Origin: Candidatus Blautia stercoripullorum
GTDB taxonomy: Bacteria; Bacillota; Clostridia; Lachnospirales; Lachnospiraceae
Reading direction: 5' to 3'
DNA: 32,769 bases
Assembly (NCBI GenBank): GCA_019120545.1
Contig: DWUX01000087.1
Span: forward strand, 1-32,769
The notes under the pieces are model-generated. The model had not been told where the DNA came from. It made no database searches and saw only the letters and a list, made by a program, of their open reading frames with translations. The first letter of the stretch is position 1, and each line of letters starts with the position of its first letter. Shown here piece after piece: positions 17,015 through 26,118 of the stretch. The translations under genes were made by a program, and so were the position numbers.

Positions 17015-18802
17015 CTATTCTGTATAAACTTTCCATATCTGATATCCGTCAATTTCTTTATAGAGCTCAGCTCTTGCATCTGGATAATAATGCTCCTGGA
17101 GATAGGTGATCTTCCACTGTAAGGTACGGGTATCCGAGTCCACTAAGTAAACATTGTCATTTGCCAAAGCTTTCAATGGCTGCTCTGCATGATATCTGCT
17201 TAAAGTTTTTATGCATTCCGGATAGTTTGTCATGATGCTTGCAAAATATAAAGAATTTTGGAAATATTCTTCTGGCAGAGTATAGAAAGGATTCCATTCA
17301 TAATACAGGGTCTGCATGGTTGTCTGAAAATCCAGGAAATAAAAATTTTGTTTATTCGATTCTATCTCTTCTATCAGGCCATTCGCCGGCACATTTTTAT
17401 TCACAACTTTTCTATATTTTCTTGCATCATAATTCCAGGATTCAAAGAAAGTTTCTTCTATATAATCCTTTCTGCTTTCCTCTGTCACATCCAGATAAGA
17501 TCTGTCTGGAATATATAGAATAGACTGCATAATTACGCATACTAATGTGATTATAGCACAAATCCTGGTAATTTCAACATTATGCCTTTTCCTTCCTTCT
17601 GTATTTTTCTCCCAGAAAAAGCACAGGCATAAAAACATGCAAAGAAAAATCCCGAATTCTGTTCGATACACGATCCTTTCTATTACAAAAAAATATACCA
17701 GATAGAGGACTCCCATACCGGCCGCCGGCAGTCCCGCCAAAAAATATTTGTTTTCCAAAGCAGCTGTCAGTACAAATAAAATCACAAAGGCAATACAGCC
17801 CGGATAATTAAAGTACTGTCTTTCCTGCATTCCCTCCAGAATTGCTTCTTTGGAAATCTCCGCATTTTCTTTATAATCTGATATTATCTCTGCAGCCTTT
17901 TTCATAACGTCCAGACTGAAAACTTTATTGTCTGCAAAGTTCCAGGAACGAAGCAGCAGATAATCATTTTCTGATATGCCGATCTTCTCCAGTTCTTCCT
18001 GGTATGCTTCATATCCATAGTCGCTTGCATCTACAATGGCAGCTCTGGCCGCGTTATATTCTCTGAAATATTTATATTCTTCGTCGCTGTTATAAATCGC
18101 CTGATCGATCTGTCTTATACCTGCAGCCGCTCCTATCAGCAAGATCCCGGGCAAGAAAAATCCCAGCAGTCGTTTTTTCCAGTTATTATTTTTGTCTTTA
18201 AAAAATATAAGGGTTTCTGAGATGATAAGAATTGTAAGAAAACCGCCTGCTAAAAAGATGGTATTGAACCGGATCATGGTTCCCAGCAGGCATAGAAGGG
18301 CAGAAAGTATTTTTATCCTTTTTGTCTTATTTTCTGCCAGCGCCCATATAAACACCACGCCTCCTGCCATTACCGCCAGTACGGCGGTCTTTGTAAACTG
18401 GACCAAAACATAAACATCATCTGCAAAGAAAGTCAAAAGTAATACGATAAGCATAACTGCCGGCTTTTTATCTGATTTTTCCAGCAGCATGTAAGAAAAG
18501 ATGGTGCAGGAGGCAAAGCATAGCAGAATCTGTGAGATAAGATACCAACTGATATGAGAGTTAAGGTAATAAAAAGGCAATAGGATATAACCCCATATAA
18601 TATTAATGAATATCATATGGGGGTTCGGTTCTCCTCCAAATGCCCCGGACATGATCGATGCCATTAAAAAATCATCTGATGTTTCATATTTAATATCACA
18701 GAACAGAAGGATAGATAGCAAAAATATCAGATTTATCCCTGCCGCCAGGCAGACATTAGATTTCTTTATCCTGTTGATCCATGTTCTCCAGTGTATTTTC
18801 AT
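17015..18802 (-). CDS. polytopic membrane protein, GT-C-like candidate
   Basis: 595 residues, about a dozen hydrophobic helices, and a C-terminal soluble part of about 150 residues with many aromatic residues. After the first helix comes CDIKYETSDDFLMAS, an acidic Asp-Asp pair in the first outer loop, as in GT-C glycosyltransferases. A role in transferring sugars outside the membrane, or as a second polymerase-like factor, is possible but unproven. The ATG at 18802 (MKIHWRTW) is preferred over one four codons upstream, because GGAGAAGATC lies directly before it. The gene starts 47 bases inside the end of the Wzx gene, so the two are probably translationally coupled. Confidence 0.62.
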   Translation of the reverse strand: MKIHWRTWINRIKKSNVCLAAGINLIFLLSILLFCDIKYETSDDFLMASIMSGAFGGEPNPHMIFINIIWGYILLPFYYLNSHISWYLISQILLCFASCTIFSYMLLEKSDKKPAVMLIVLLLTFFADDVYVLVQFTKTAVLAVMAGGVVFIWALAENKTKRIKILSALLCLLGTMIRFNTIFLAGGFLTILIISETLIFFKDKNNNWKKRLLGFFLPGILLIGAAAGIRQIDQAIYNSDEEYKYFREYNAARAAIVDASDYGYEAYQEELEKIGISENDYLLLRSWNFADNKVFSLDVMKKAAEIISDYKENAEISKEAILEGMQERQYFNYPGCIAFVILFVLTAALENKYFLAGLPAAGMGVLYLVYFFVIERIVYRTEFGIFLCMFLCLCFFWEKNTEGRKRHNVEITRICAIITLVCVIMQSILYIPDRSYLDVTEESRKDYIEETFFESWNYDARKYRKVVNKNVPANGLIEEIESNKQNFYFLDFQTTMQTLYYEWNPFYTLPEEYFQNSLYFASIMTNYPECIKTLSRYHAEQPLKALANDNVYLVDSDTRTLQWKITYLQEHYYPDARAELYKEIDGYQIWKVYTE

Positions 18803-20294
18803 GATCTTCTCCATGTTTTTTCCAACGCTCCAAAAATATTTTTCCTATAATCTCCATTACAAACTTTTCTCTCTGAACCAGCAGTAATCCTCCATAACAG
18901 CCGAAAAACAGCACCGCGGTGACTGCCAGGTTTAAAAAGATCTGAAGTTCTGAAGCCCCATCCGGAAGGGCCAGAAACCTCTTGGTCACTAATAATACAC
19001 CCAGAGAAACCAAGGAGGCAAGAAGATTTTCCCGAATGCTGATTTTTTTCACCAATTCCCGGAGCATTTTTCTCAGATAAATGCACTGGACCACAAGTAC
19101 GATAAGTTCCGCCAGCAAAGTAGCAAAAGCCGCTCCTGCCGCTCCGTAGTTCCCGATCAGGGCCAGATTCAGCACAAAGTCCAGGACAGCTCCATATATA
19201 ATAGAATACACCACTTTATTTTCATATCCTTGAGGCGTAAGGATCTGAATTCCTGTAATATTGGATAAACCGATAAACAGCACTGCCGGCATGAGGATCT
19301 GCATAGGCAGCACAGAAGGCCCGAATTGATCTCCTGCCAGCAGCAAAATAGATTCTTTTGCCATAAAAATAAAGTATATTGTTACTGACAGTCCGATGAT
19401 GGTCACAAAGTCAAAGGCTTTTACTACCATTCTATGAAATGCCTTTTTTTCTCCCTTTTCTATATAATAGGAAAGTCTGGGAAGAAGTACTGTTCCAAGG
19501 GAAGTAATAAGGCTGACTAATAAAGTTTTTACTTTGATCGCCGCAGTATAATACCCTACCTCTGTACTGCCTCTCATAAAACGGATCATAACAACATCCA
19601 GATTTGTATATACACTGATGGCCGCCGATGTAGCAAAGAAAATCAGTATAGGTTTTATGTGCTGTCTGAAATCGTAAGGACCTGTTTTTTTAAAACTGAT
19701 ATACTTTCTCAGATTCCAGAAGTTGAGCACATAGGACGCGCTTCCTGCAAATACGGTAATAGCTCCATATTTAATATAGTCTTCCGGGTTTTTGACCCAT
19801 AAGAACATCATGATAATAGATATGATCTTAAATATAATGGAACAGGTAGTAATGTAGGCATACTGCTCAATGGCATTATAGAACCAGGAAACTCCAATAA
19901 CATTGAGGACCATACTGATACTGTTGATCAGAAGCAATGTCCTTTCTTCTGCAAACTCCGGAACTACCGCCAGCATGATCAGGAATACCGTAAAGGAGAT
20001 CAGCATGCTGACCGTGTTGATGATCATCAGCTCCTGAACGGTCTTTGACAGTTTTTCTTTATTGTCCCGGACTTTTGCGCATGTACGGATTCCATAGGTA
20101 GGGATCCCTAAAGACGCAAACATCATAAAGTATGTGATGATCGCCGCCGCCGAATCTACTTTTCCGCTTCCTGCCGGCTGCAGGGTTCTGAAAATATAGG
20201 GAGCAGTGATCAGCGGAAAAATAACAGAAGATGCTGTCAATATAAAATTCATGATAAAATTAAATTTCACAGATCGTATTTTCATATTTTCCAC
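18756..20294 (-). CDS. wzx: Wzx-type polysaccharide flippase
   Basis: 512 residues with about fourteen helices. The N-terminus (NFIMNFILTASSVIFPLITAPYIFRTL) and YGIRTCAKVRDN belong to the RfbX/Wzx group, which moves undecaprenyl-diphosphate-linked repeat units to the outer face. With Wzy and the priming transferase in the same operon, a Wzx/Wzy-dependent pathway is the natural reading. The frame opens with GTG at 20294, with AAGGA four bases upstream; ATG four codons later is the alternative start. The last 47 bases overlap the next gene. Confidence 0.9.
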   Translation of the reverse strand: MENMKIRSVKFNFIMNFILTASSVIFPLITAPYIFRTLQPAGSGKVDSAAAIITYFMMFASLGIPTYGIRTCAKVRDNKEKLSKTVQELMIINTVSMLISFTVFLIMLAVVPEFAEERTLLLINSISMVLNVIGVSWFYNAIEQYAYITTCSIIFKIISIIMMFLWVKNPEDYIKYGAITVFAGSASYVLNFWNLRKYISFKKTGPYDFRQHIKPILIFFATSAAISVYTNLDVVMIRFMRGSTEVGYYTAAIKVKTLLVSLITSLGTVLLPRLSYYIEKGEKKAFHRMVVKAFDFVTIIGLSVTIYFIFMAKESILLLAGDQFGPSVLPMQILMPAVLFIGLSNITGIQILTPQGYENKVVYSIIYGAVLDFVLNLALIGNYGAAGAAFATLLAELIVLVVQCIYLRKMLRELVKKISIRENLLASLVSLGVLLVTKRFLALPDGASELQIFLNLAVTAVLFFGCYGGLLLVQREKFVMEIIGKIFLERWKKHGEDHENTLENMDQQDKEI

Positions 20295-20302
20295 TCATTC
20301 CT

Positions 20303-21316
20303 TTATGACTCTGTGGTTTTGTTTCTTTTTTTACTGATATCCATGATCCATCTGTATCCTAAAAAACGGGTCTTTCTGAGCAGTCGCAGCATCCCGCTGT
20401 AAGTGCCTGTCTGCTCATAAACTTTTAAGTTTCTTTTTTTCAATTCTTCGTCGAATCTTTTGAATTTTTCCCGTATTTCCTTATTGGAAGCAGGAAAGCT
20501 CATAAAAATATCCGCCTGATCTCTGGCCATCTGGGAAATCCGGGTACACATATAATTTATCTTTTCCGGATCGCCGCCCTTTGCCATATAACTGGATAGG
20601 AAATCTGCCAGATGAAGGACCACATCTATATGATTCTGCAGATGTTTCTGATAGCCCGCCATACTTACGCTTTGGGTCGCTACCGCCAGACGGTACATAT
20701 AAACATACTCGTCCAGATACCAGACGCTTTCCGCATAGGGAACAGGGAAGAGAATATACTCTACATCCACATAAAAGCAGTGCTCGTCCAACTTTATTTT
20801 ATTTTTTTTCAGCAGTTCTGTCCGAATAGTCAATCCGTGCATAGGTATCTGGATCTTTTCCAGCACTTTCTGGATATTCAAAACTTTTTTTGCAGGGATC
20901 TGCCGGAAACTTTTCTCTTTTCTGGCTTTGGTGACATCATTGACTTCATAATAATTTGTTATCACAAAATCACAGCGGCAGTTTTCCAGTTCTTTGACCA
21001 GATTCTCAAAACCCTGAGTCTCCACCCAGTCGTCTCCATCTACCACTTTGAAATATTTCCCTTTTCCCTCCAGGATCCCCCGGTTAATGGTTGATCCGTG
21101 TCCCCCGTTTTCTTTTGTGATCACACGGAAAACATCTGGATATTTCTGTTCATATTTTTTGCCAATTTCCTCTGTTCGGTCTGACGAGCCGTCATTGACG
21201 ATCAGGACTTCTATCCTCTTCAGCCATTGGGGTGCTATCAGAAAAGAAGCTATTGTCTGTTCCAGATATTGTTCCACATTATAGGAGGGGATTACTACAG
21301 TAAGTAATTTTTCCAT
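20303..21316 (-). CDS. GT2 glycosyltransferase
   Basis: 337 residues. GT-A motifs: VVIPSYNVEQYLEQT (7-21), VNDGSSDRT (40-48), GGHGSTINRG (71-80), and the metal-binding DGDDW (93-97). The C-terminal half has no membrane helix, so it acts in the cytoplasm on a membrane-bound lipid intermediate. It is one of three GT2 enzymes of this general type in the operon that probably each add one sugar. GGHGSTINRG replaces the more usual GGLSxARNxG, so this is a separate branch from its two relatives. Donor and acceptor cannot be read from sequence. Confidence 0.88.
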   Translation of the reverse strand: MEKLLTVVIPSYNVEQYLEQTIASFLIAPQWLKRIEVLIVNDGSSDRTEEIGKKYEQKYPDVFRVITKENGGHGSTINRGILEGKGKYFKVVDGDDWVETQGFENLVKELENCRCDFVITNYYEVNDVTKARKEKSFRQIPAKKVLNIQKVLEKIQIPMHGLTIRTELLKKNKIKLDEHCFYVDVEYILFPVPYAESVWYLDEYVYMYRLAVATQSVSMAGYQKHLQNHIDVVLHLADFLSSYMAKGGDPEKINYMCTRISQMARDQADIFMSFPASNKEIREKFKRFDEELKKRNLKVYEQTGTYSGMLRLLRKTRFLGYRWIMDISKKRNKTTES

Positions 21317-21320
21317 ACCA

Positions 21321-22328
21321 TCACACTTTCCGGCTGCGGAATAATCTCTGAACGAGTATCCTTCCCCTAGACAGCATTACCATAAACCAATACTGTTCTG
21401 TTTCTATTGTTTTTAAATGCAGCCTGTCTTTTTTTGATAAATATTGTTTCAGATATATATTTCTATGAAAATCAGGAAACATCGTATAGATATACCTTTT
21501 AAATTTTTTCAGCACAGGGCTTTTTCTGTCTTGCAGAATAATTTCTCTGGAAGGAAGAAAATATCCATTCATAACTGCAAGATACTCCAGTTCCTGATAA
21601 TAGGTTTCAAATGCCTCATGTTCTTTAAAAAAGTCCATGACCTGATCGATCATTTCTGTACGGTCCTGATAATTTTTTTCCGCTTTTGCTCCTGTCATAA
21701 TGGATCCTGAGCGGATCATATAATAATAAAAAGGTTCTTTTAAATATCCTATTTTTTCAGCCATAAGAAGCAGCTTGGGAATGGTTCCAAGGTCCTCATA
21801 ATATTTTCCCACAGGAAATCGGATCTTCGTTTTTATAAACAGATCTCTTCTGAAAAGTTTATTTACTGCCGATGGGGAACCAAAAAGAAACCTGGGCTCT
21901 TCCCTCAAAGAATAGGTCCCGCTTTTTTCAATCTCCAGGGTGGTGATCTCTTTTAATCCCTCTTCTACCCGGATAAAATCAAAGATCACCATATCGCATT
22001 GATCTTTTTCCGCCCGGTCCACGCATTTCTTGATCAGATCTTTTTTTACATAATCGTCACTGTCTGTAAACAATACATATTTGCCGGAAGCTGCTTCCAG
22101 TCCGGCGTTTCTGGCATCGCTGAGTCCTCCGTTCTTTTTATGGATTACTTTTATCCGGGTATCCTGTTTGGCATATTCATCACACATTTCTCCGCAATGA
22201 TCCGGTGATCCGTCATCTACAAGAATAATCTCTATATTTTTGTACGTTTGAGTTCTGAGACTTTCCACACATTTTTCAAGATATTTTTCTACATTATATA
22301 TAGGTACAACTACGCTCACCAGTTCCAT
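21321..22328 (-). CDS. GT2 glycosyltransferase (EpsJ/WaaV-like)
   Basis: 335 residues. VSVVVPIYNVEKYLEKC (4-20), LVDDGSPD (36-43), NGGLSDARNAG (66-76) and DSDD (89-92) define an ordinary GT2 inverting enzyme. The C-terminal third is rich in basic and aromatic residues, as in enzymes that bind lipid-linked acceptors. It sits between a GT4 gene (16 bases upstream) and another GT2 gene (four bases downstream). Confidence 0.88.
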   Translation of the reverse strand: MELVSVVVPIYNVEKYLEKCVESLRTQTYKNIEIILVDDGSPDHCGEMCDEYAKQDTRIKVIHKKNGGLSDARNAGLEAASGKYVLFTDSDDYVKKDLIKKCVDRAEKDQCDMVIFDFIRVEEGLKEITTLEIEKSGTYSLREEPRFLFGSPSAVNKLFRRDLFIKTKIRFPVGKYYEDLGTIPKLLLMAEKIGYLKEPFYYYMIRSGSIMTGAKAEKNYQDRTEMIDQVMDFFKEHEAFETYYQELEYLAVMNGYFLPSREIILQDRKSPVLKKFKRYIYTMFPDFHRNIYLKQYLSKKDRLHLKTIETEQYWFMVMLSRGRILVQRLFRSRKV

Positions 22329-22343
22329 GGAGCCGCTCCTTTC

Positions 22344-23462
22344 TCATTCCATTCCCTTGACCAGTTGTTTTATCTGTTGGATTTTCAAGTTTTCTAAACT
22401 ATAATTTTCTTTATTACCCAACCATTTAATCCCTGCTCTGTCCTTCTGTCTGTGGGCTAAGATAAAGTCTGCCCATTGTTCCGGCTTATCTTTCAAAGAC
22501 ATAAACCAGCAGTTTTCCGTGATCCTGGCTTCTTCTGTAATCCTGCTGCTCATCAGACAGGGCAGACCGCTGCACTGAGCCTCCACCCCAACCGTTGGAA
22601 GTCCTTCAAAATTTGATGGAAGCACAAAAAAGTCCATTGCCTGAAACAGCCGATATACATCCTTCCGGAAACCTGTCATAATCACGCAGTCTCCCAAACC
22701 TTTTTCATCCGCCATTTTTTTTATTTTTTCAAAACGAGGCCCCTTTCCTGCCATCAGCAAAAGAGCCTTCGGACATTTTCTGTGGATTTCTTCAAAAACT
22801 TCCAGAAGATATTCCTGATTCTTCTGATAACAAAAATTTCCCACATGTCCGATCACAAATCTGTCTTCAATTTTTAACTCTTTCCTTGTCTCCCTGCGCA
22901 GGACGTCATTGAAAGAAAATTTTTTCATATCTATGGCATTAAAGATTGTATGAAATCTGGGAGAATCCACGATTTTTTTAGGAAACATCCATTCTCCTGC
23001 TTTTTTGGAACAGCCATAATATTCGGTTCCAAATCGGTATAAAAAACTTCTGCAGAAATAATGGATTCCATCCAGGACTTTTCTTTTCCCTATATTTTCA
23101 CAGTCATTCCCGCTGGAATGACTGTGGATCAGGATTCTTGGAATCCTGCATCTGCTGGCCGCCATGGCTGCAATACAGTCAATGGCTGTAGAAATATTCA
23201 AATATACCATATCATAATCTTCTGCTTTGATCAGCTGTTTCACCTGCCGGAACTGGGATACCGGATGTCTCAGATTTGCTATGGGAAAGATCCTGGAATG
23301 ATACTTTTTAAGATATTCTTTCAGATCTCCATCTACCTCATTGCTGAGAAAATCTATCTGCATTTCGTCATCCCATACATTCTCAAGGAAATTCAGAAGA
23401 TAACGGTCAATTCCTCCTGCCTTTCCATCCATAATAAATCCCACCAGTATTTTTCTGTCCAT
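22344..23462 (-). CDS. GT4 glycosyltransferase (GT-B fold)
   Basis: 372 residues. The N-terminal half has GFIMDGKAGGIDRYLLN, a donor-loop region. The C-terminal half has GHVGNFCYQKNQEYLL and the E-x7-E motif (Glu286 and Glu294 in FEGLPTVGVEA), as in retaining GT4 enzymes. It likely adds one hexose or aminohexose to the growing lipid-linked unit. Its ATG starts immediately after the Wzy stop codon with no gap. Confidence 0.9.
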   Translation of the reverse strand: MDRKILVGFIMDGKAGGIDRYLLNFLENVWDDEMQIDFLSNEVDGDLKEYLKKYHSRIFPIANLRHPVSQFRQVKQLIKAEDYDMVYLNISTAIDCIAAMAASRCRIPRILIHSHSSGNDCENIGKRKVLDGIHYFCRSFLYRFGTEYYGCSKKAGEWMFPKKIVDSPRFHTIFNAIDMKKFSFNDVLRRETRKELKIEDRFVIGHVGNFCYQKNQEYLLEVFEEIHRKCPKALLLMAGKGPRFEKIKKMADEKGLGDCVIMTGFRKDVYRLFQAMDFFVLPSNFEGLPTVGVEAQCSGLPCLMSSRITEEARITENCWFMSLKDKPEQWADFILAHRQKDRAGIKWLGNKENYSLENLKIQQIKQLVKGME

Positions 23463-24980
23463 CTATCTCTTCTCCTCTGTCTGCCTTGAAAAATAGTGCA
23501 TCAGATACCCCAGAAAATCCCATAAAATAAAGGTTCCCGGTGAATTTGTATATATTCCTTCCAGAAGAAACAGCATGGATACTGCGATCACAGCAATGAC
23601 TGCAGTTAAAAAGGTAATATACAGTCTGTCCCTTTCAGGAATACTCTTGATCCCGCGGCACCAGCTCCAGAGCACCCCTCCGATAAATATCAGAGAAATA
23701 ACTGCACCCAGGATTCCCTGATACACCAGGATATTCAGGTACCCGTTGTGCAGGCTGACATAATTTCCCTGATCATTATTTACCACATAAGTATCTGGAA
23801 GCGTCTCTTCCACATAAGGCAGGAAAGAGTTATATCCGGTTCCCGTAACAGGTTTTGTTTTCCATATTTCTATCCCGCTTTTCCAAAGGTCGAATCTTCC
23901 GTTGCTCACATCTGTCTGGATATCCTGGGCACGTCCCACGGTTTCCTGTTCTTCTGTTTCTGGCTCCTGGGGAGTCTCTTCGCTTTTTTGTTCCGGGCTG
24001 GAAGCAGAAGCATTTTCTGTACTTGCAGCAGATTTTCCACTGTCTCCGGTATTTGCTTCTGTACTTTCTCCGCCGCCTACTTTCTTTTCAGAAGGAATAT
24101 TTTCTTCACTCTCCGGCTGTTGTGCCAGGGCTTCGATCTGAGCATTATACCACCCCTTCAAAAGAGAAGTTCCTCCTACAAAAGCCACAGCAAAAACTGC
24201 CGTAAGGAAAAATCCCACAGCAATTCCTTTCCAGTTTTTTCTTCTGCCGTACAAAAATAATAAGAGGATCACCCCTATACCGGCACACATGGTTACTTCT
24301 GCGGTCCTGGAATCACTGAATATCACATAAACATAGTCTGCACAAATAGCCAGAACATACCATATCCTGCACAGTCCTTTTCTGATAAAGATGAAATATA
24401 TGCACATCAAAATGGCCGCTACACTGAATACGCCTCCATAGTTAGGATCTGTATAAACACCCCAAAGCCTTCCCCACTGAAATCCGGCGATCAGGACTTC
24501 GCCGCTCTCAGTAGTCCAGAGATCATGATAATTCTGCAGTAATAAATAAATACTTGCCAGAGCACATACGACACTTAAAACAATAAGGATATCTGCAAAT
24601 ATATGAAATTCTTTCTTATAAGAATTTCTGCTTCTTGTCCCGTCACATGTATATAGAAGGAAAAAAATAAAACCTGTCCAGATCACCCACTTTAAGTCTG
24701 CCATTCCCGCATTATATTTCCAGTTCACAAATATCGTAAGACAAAAGCTAATACAGAATAATACCAGCACGGGCAGATAGGGCGTCTTAATATAATCTTT
24801 CAGGAAAAACAAACGACCTGCCGCCGCCAACACTCCTAAAATCAGGCAGACCTTTACCAATGCCGGCTGAATGGGGGAATCATAAATAAAAGAGTTAAAA
24901 GTAAATAGTCCCAAAAGTAAATATGTGATTTTAAATCCCCATTCTAATATCTTTATATATTCTTTCTTGATCAGTTTCAT
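23463..24980 (-). CDS. wzy: Wzy-type polysaccharide polymerase / O-antigen ligase family
   Basis: 505 residues, about twelve helices. Motifs of the Wzy_C/O-antigen ligase family are seen: RLWGVYTDPNYGG (171-183), SDSRTA (222-227) and GRFDLWKSG (361-369), followed by the TGTGYNSFL loop. It should join repeat units on the outer face of the membrane. An insertion of about 65 residues (286-350) rich in Glu, Ser, Thr and Ala lies in the large outer loop just before GRFDLWKSG. Its ATG overlaps the glf stop codon by four bases. Confidence 0.85.
   Translation of the reverse strand: MKLIKKEYIKILEWGFKITYLLLGLFTFNSFIYDSPIQPALVKVCLILGVLAAAGRLFFLKDYIKTPYLPVLVLFCISFCLTIFVNWKYNAGMADLKWVIWTGFIFFLLYTCDGTRSRNSYKKEFHIFADILIVLSVVCALASIYLLLQNYHDLWTTESGEVLIAGFQWGRLWGVYTDPNYGGVFSVAAILMCIYFIFIRKGLCRIWYVLAICADYVYVIFSDSRTAEVTMCAGIGVILLLFLYGRRKNWKGIAVGFFLTAVFAVAFVGGTSLLKGWYNAQIEALAQQPESEENIPSEKKVGGGESTEANTGDSGKSAASTENASASSPEQKSEETPQEPETEEQETVGRAQDIQTDVSNGRFDLWKSGIEIWKTKPVTGTGYNSFLPYVEETLPDTYVVNNDQGNYVSLHNGYLNILVYQGILGAVISLIFIGGVLWSWCRGIKSIPERDRLYITFLTAVIAVIAVSMLFLLEGIYTNSPGTFILWDFLGYLMHYFSRQTEEKR
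23931..24125 (-). other. acidic low-complexity insertion inside the Wzy outer loop
   Basis: This stretch codes for residues 286-350 of the Wzy-like protein: EENIPSEKK, then a GGGES/STEN/SASS run, then EETPQEPETEEQE. There are no hydrophobic residues of note. It resembles the low-complexity linkers of the two secreted proteins at the left of the window, so it is likely a disordered, wall-exposed segment. Confidence 0.75.
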
Positions 24981-26080
24981 GAAGCAAATTCCCTCTTCAC
25001 TAATTTGAATGCGGATTCTATCACCTTGTCCATATCATAGTATTTATACTCTGCCAGTCTTCCTCCGAAAAGAACACGCTCCTCTTTATCTGCCAGTTCT
25101 TTATATTTCTGGTACAGGTTCTGGTTCTTCTCATCGTTGATAGGATAGTAGGGTTCCATACCTTCTGCCCAGTCTGCCGGATACTCTCTGGTGATCACCG
25201 TCTTTGGCTGAGTACCGAACTCAAAATGTTTATGCTCGATCACTCTGGTATATGGAGTCTCCCGGTCAGTGTAGTTTACCACAGCCACGCCCTGATGGTT
25301 TTCCTCATCCAGGATCTCTGTCTCAAATCTCAAACTCCGGTACTCCAGTTTGCCATAGCAGTAATCATAGAAAGAATCTATGGTTCCTGTATAGAGGATT
25401 TTTTCTCCCAATTCCTTATATTTTTCTCTGTGCTGATTATAATCCACTCCAGTTTCAATATCGCAGCCCTGGAAAAGCTTCTCTATAAGCACATTGTATC
25501 CTCCGATGGGGATTCCCTGATATAAGTCATTAAAGTAATTATTATCATAGGTATATCTTACCGGAAGTCTTTTGATAATGAATGCCGGCAGATCCCTGCA
25601 GTCTCTTCCCCATTGTTTTTCCGTATAGCCTTTGATCAGTTTCTTATAGATATCTTCTCCTACCAGACTGATGGCCTGTTCCTCCAGATTTTTAGGCTCT
25701 CCCTGAATACTGGATCTCTGTTTTTCAATGATTGCTTTTGCCTCTGCAGGAGTGCTGATATTCCACATTTTGCTGAAGGTGTTCATATTAAAGGGCATGT
25801 TGTACATTTCCCCGTGAAAATTAGCGACGGGAGAATTTGTATAACGGTTAAACTCTGCCAGAGAATTTACAAACTGCCATACCTCTTTATTGCTGGTATG
25901 AAAAATATGGGCTCCATATTTATGAACATGGATTCCCTCTATATCTTCACAGTACAAATTTCCGCCTATAGTGTCTCTTTTTTCCACAACCAGACATTTT
26001 TTCCCCGCTTTCTGTGCAAAATAGGCAAACACGCCGGAAAACAGTCCGCTTCCAACTAATATATAATCATATTTTTTCAT
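24977..26080 (-). CDS. glf: UDP-galactopyranose mutase
   Basis: 367 residues. It has an N-terminal FAD-binding GSGLFSGVFA turn, EKRDTIGGN, HVHKYGAHIFHT, and the GRDCRDLPAFIIKRLPVR and NYFNDLYQG segments of UDP-galactopyranose mutase. It interconverts UDP-Galp and UDP-Galf, so the polymer probably contains galactofuranose. The AAGGATG ribosome binding site fits the ATG, and the gap of 38 bases before it is the widest in the operon, though no terminator or promoter is visible there. The stop overlaps the wzy start by ATGA. Confidence 0.96.
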   Translation of the reverse strand: MKKYDYILVGSGLFSGVFAYFAQKAGKKCLVVEKRDTIGGNLYCEDIEGIHVHKYGAHIFHTSNKEVWQFVNSLAEFNRYTNSPVANFHGEMYNMPFNMNTFSKMWNISTPAEAKAIIEKQRSSIQGEPKNLEEQAISLVGEDIYKKLIKGYTEKQWGRDCRDLPAFIIKRLPVRYTYDNNYFNDLYQGIPIGGYNVLIEKLFQGCDIETGVDYNQHREKYKELGEKILYTGTIDSFYDYCYGKLEYRSLRFETEILDEENHQGVAVVNYTDRETPYTRVIEHKHFEFGTQPKTVITREYPADWAEGMEPYYPINDEKNQNLYQKYKELADKEERVLFGGRLAEYKYYDMDKVIESAFKLVKREFAS

Positions 26081-26118
26081 TTTATCATCCTTCTCTCATT
26101 TAAATTTTGATATATCCA

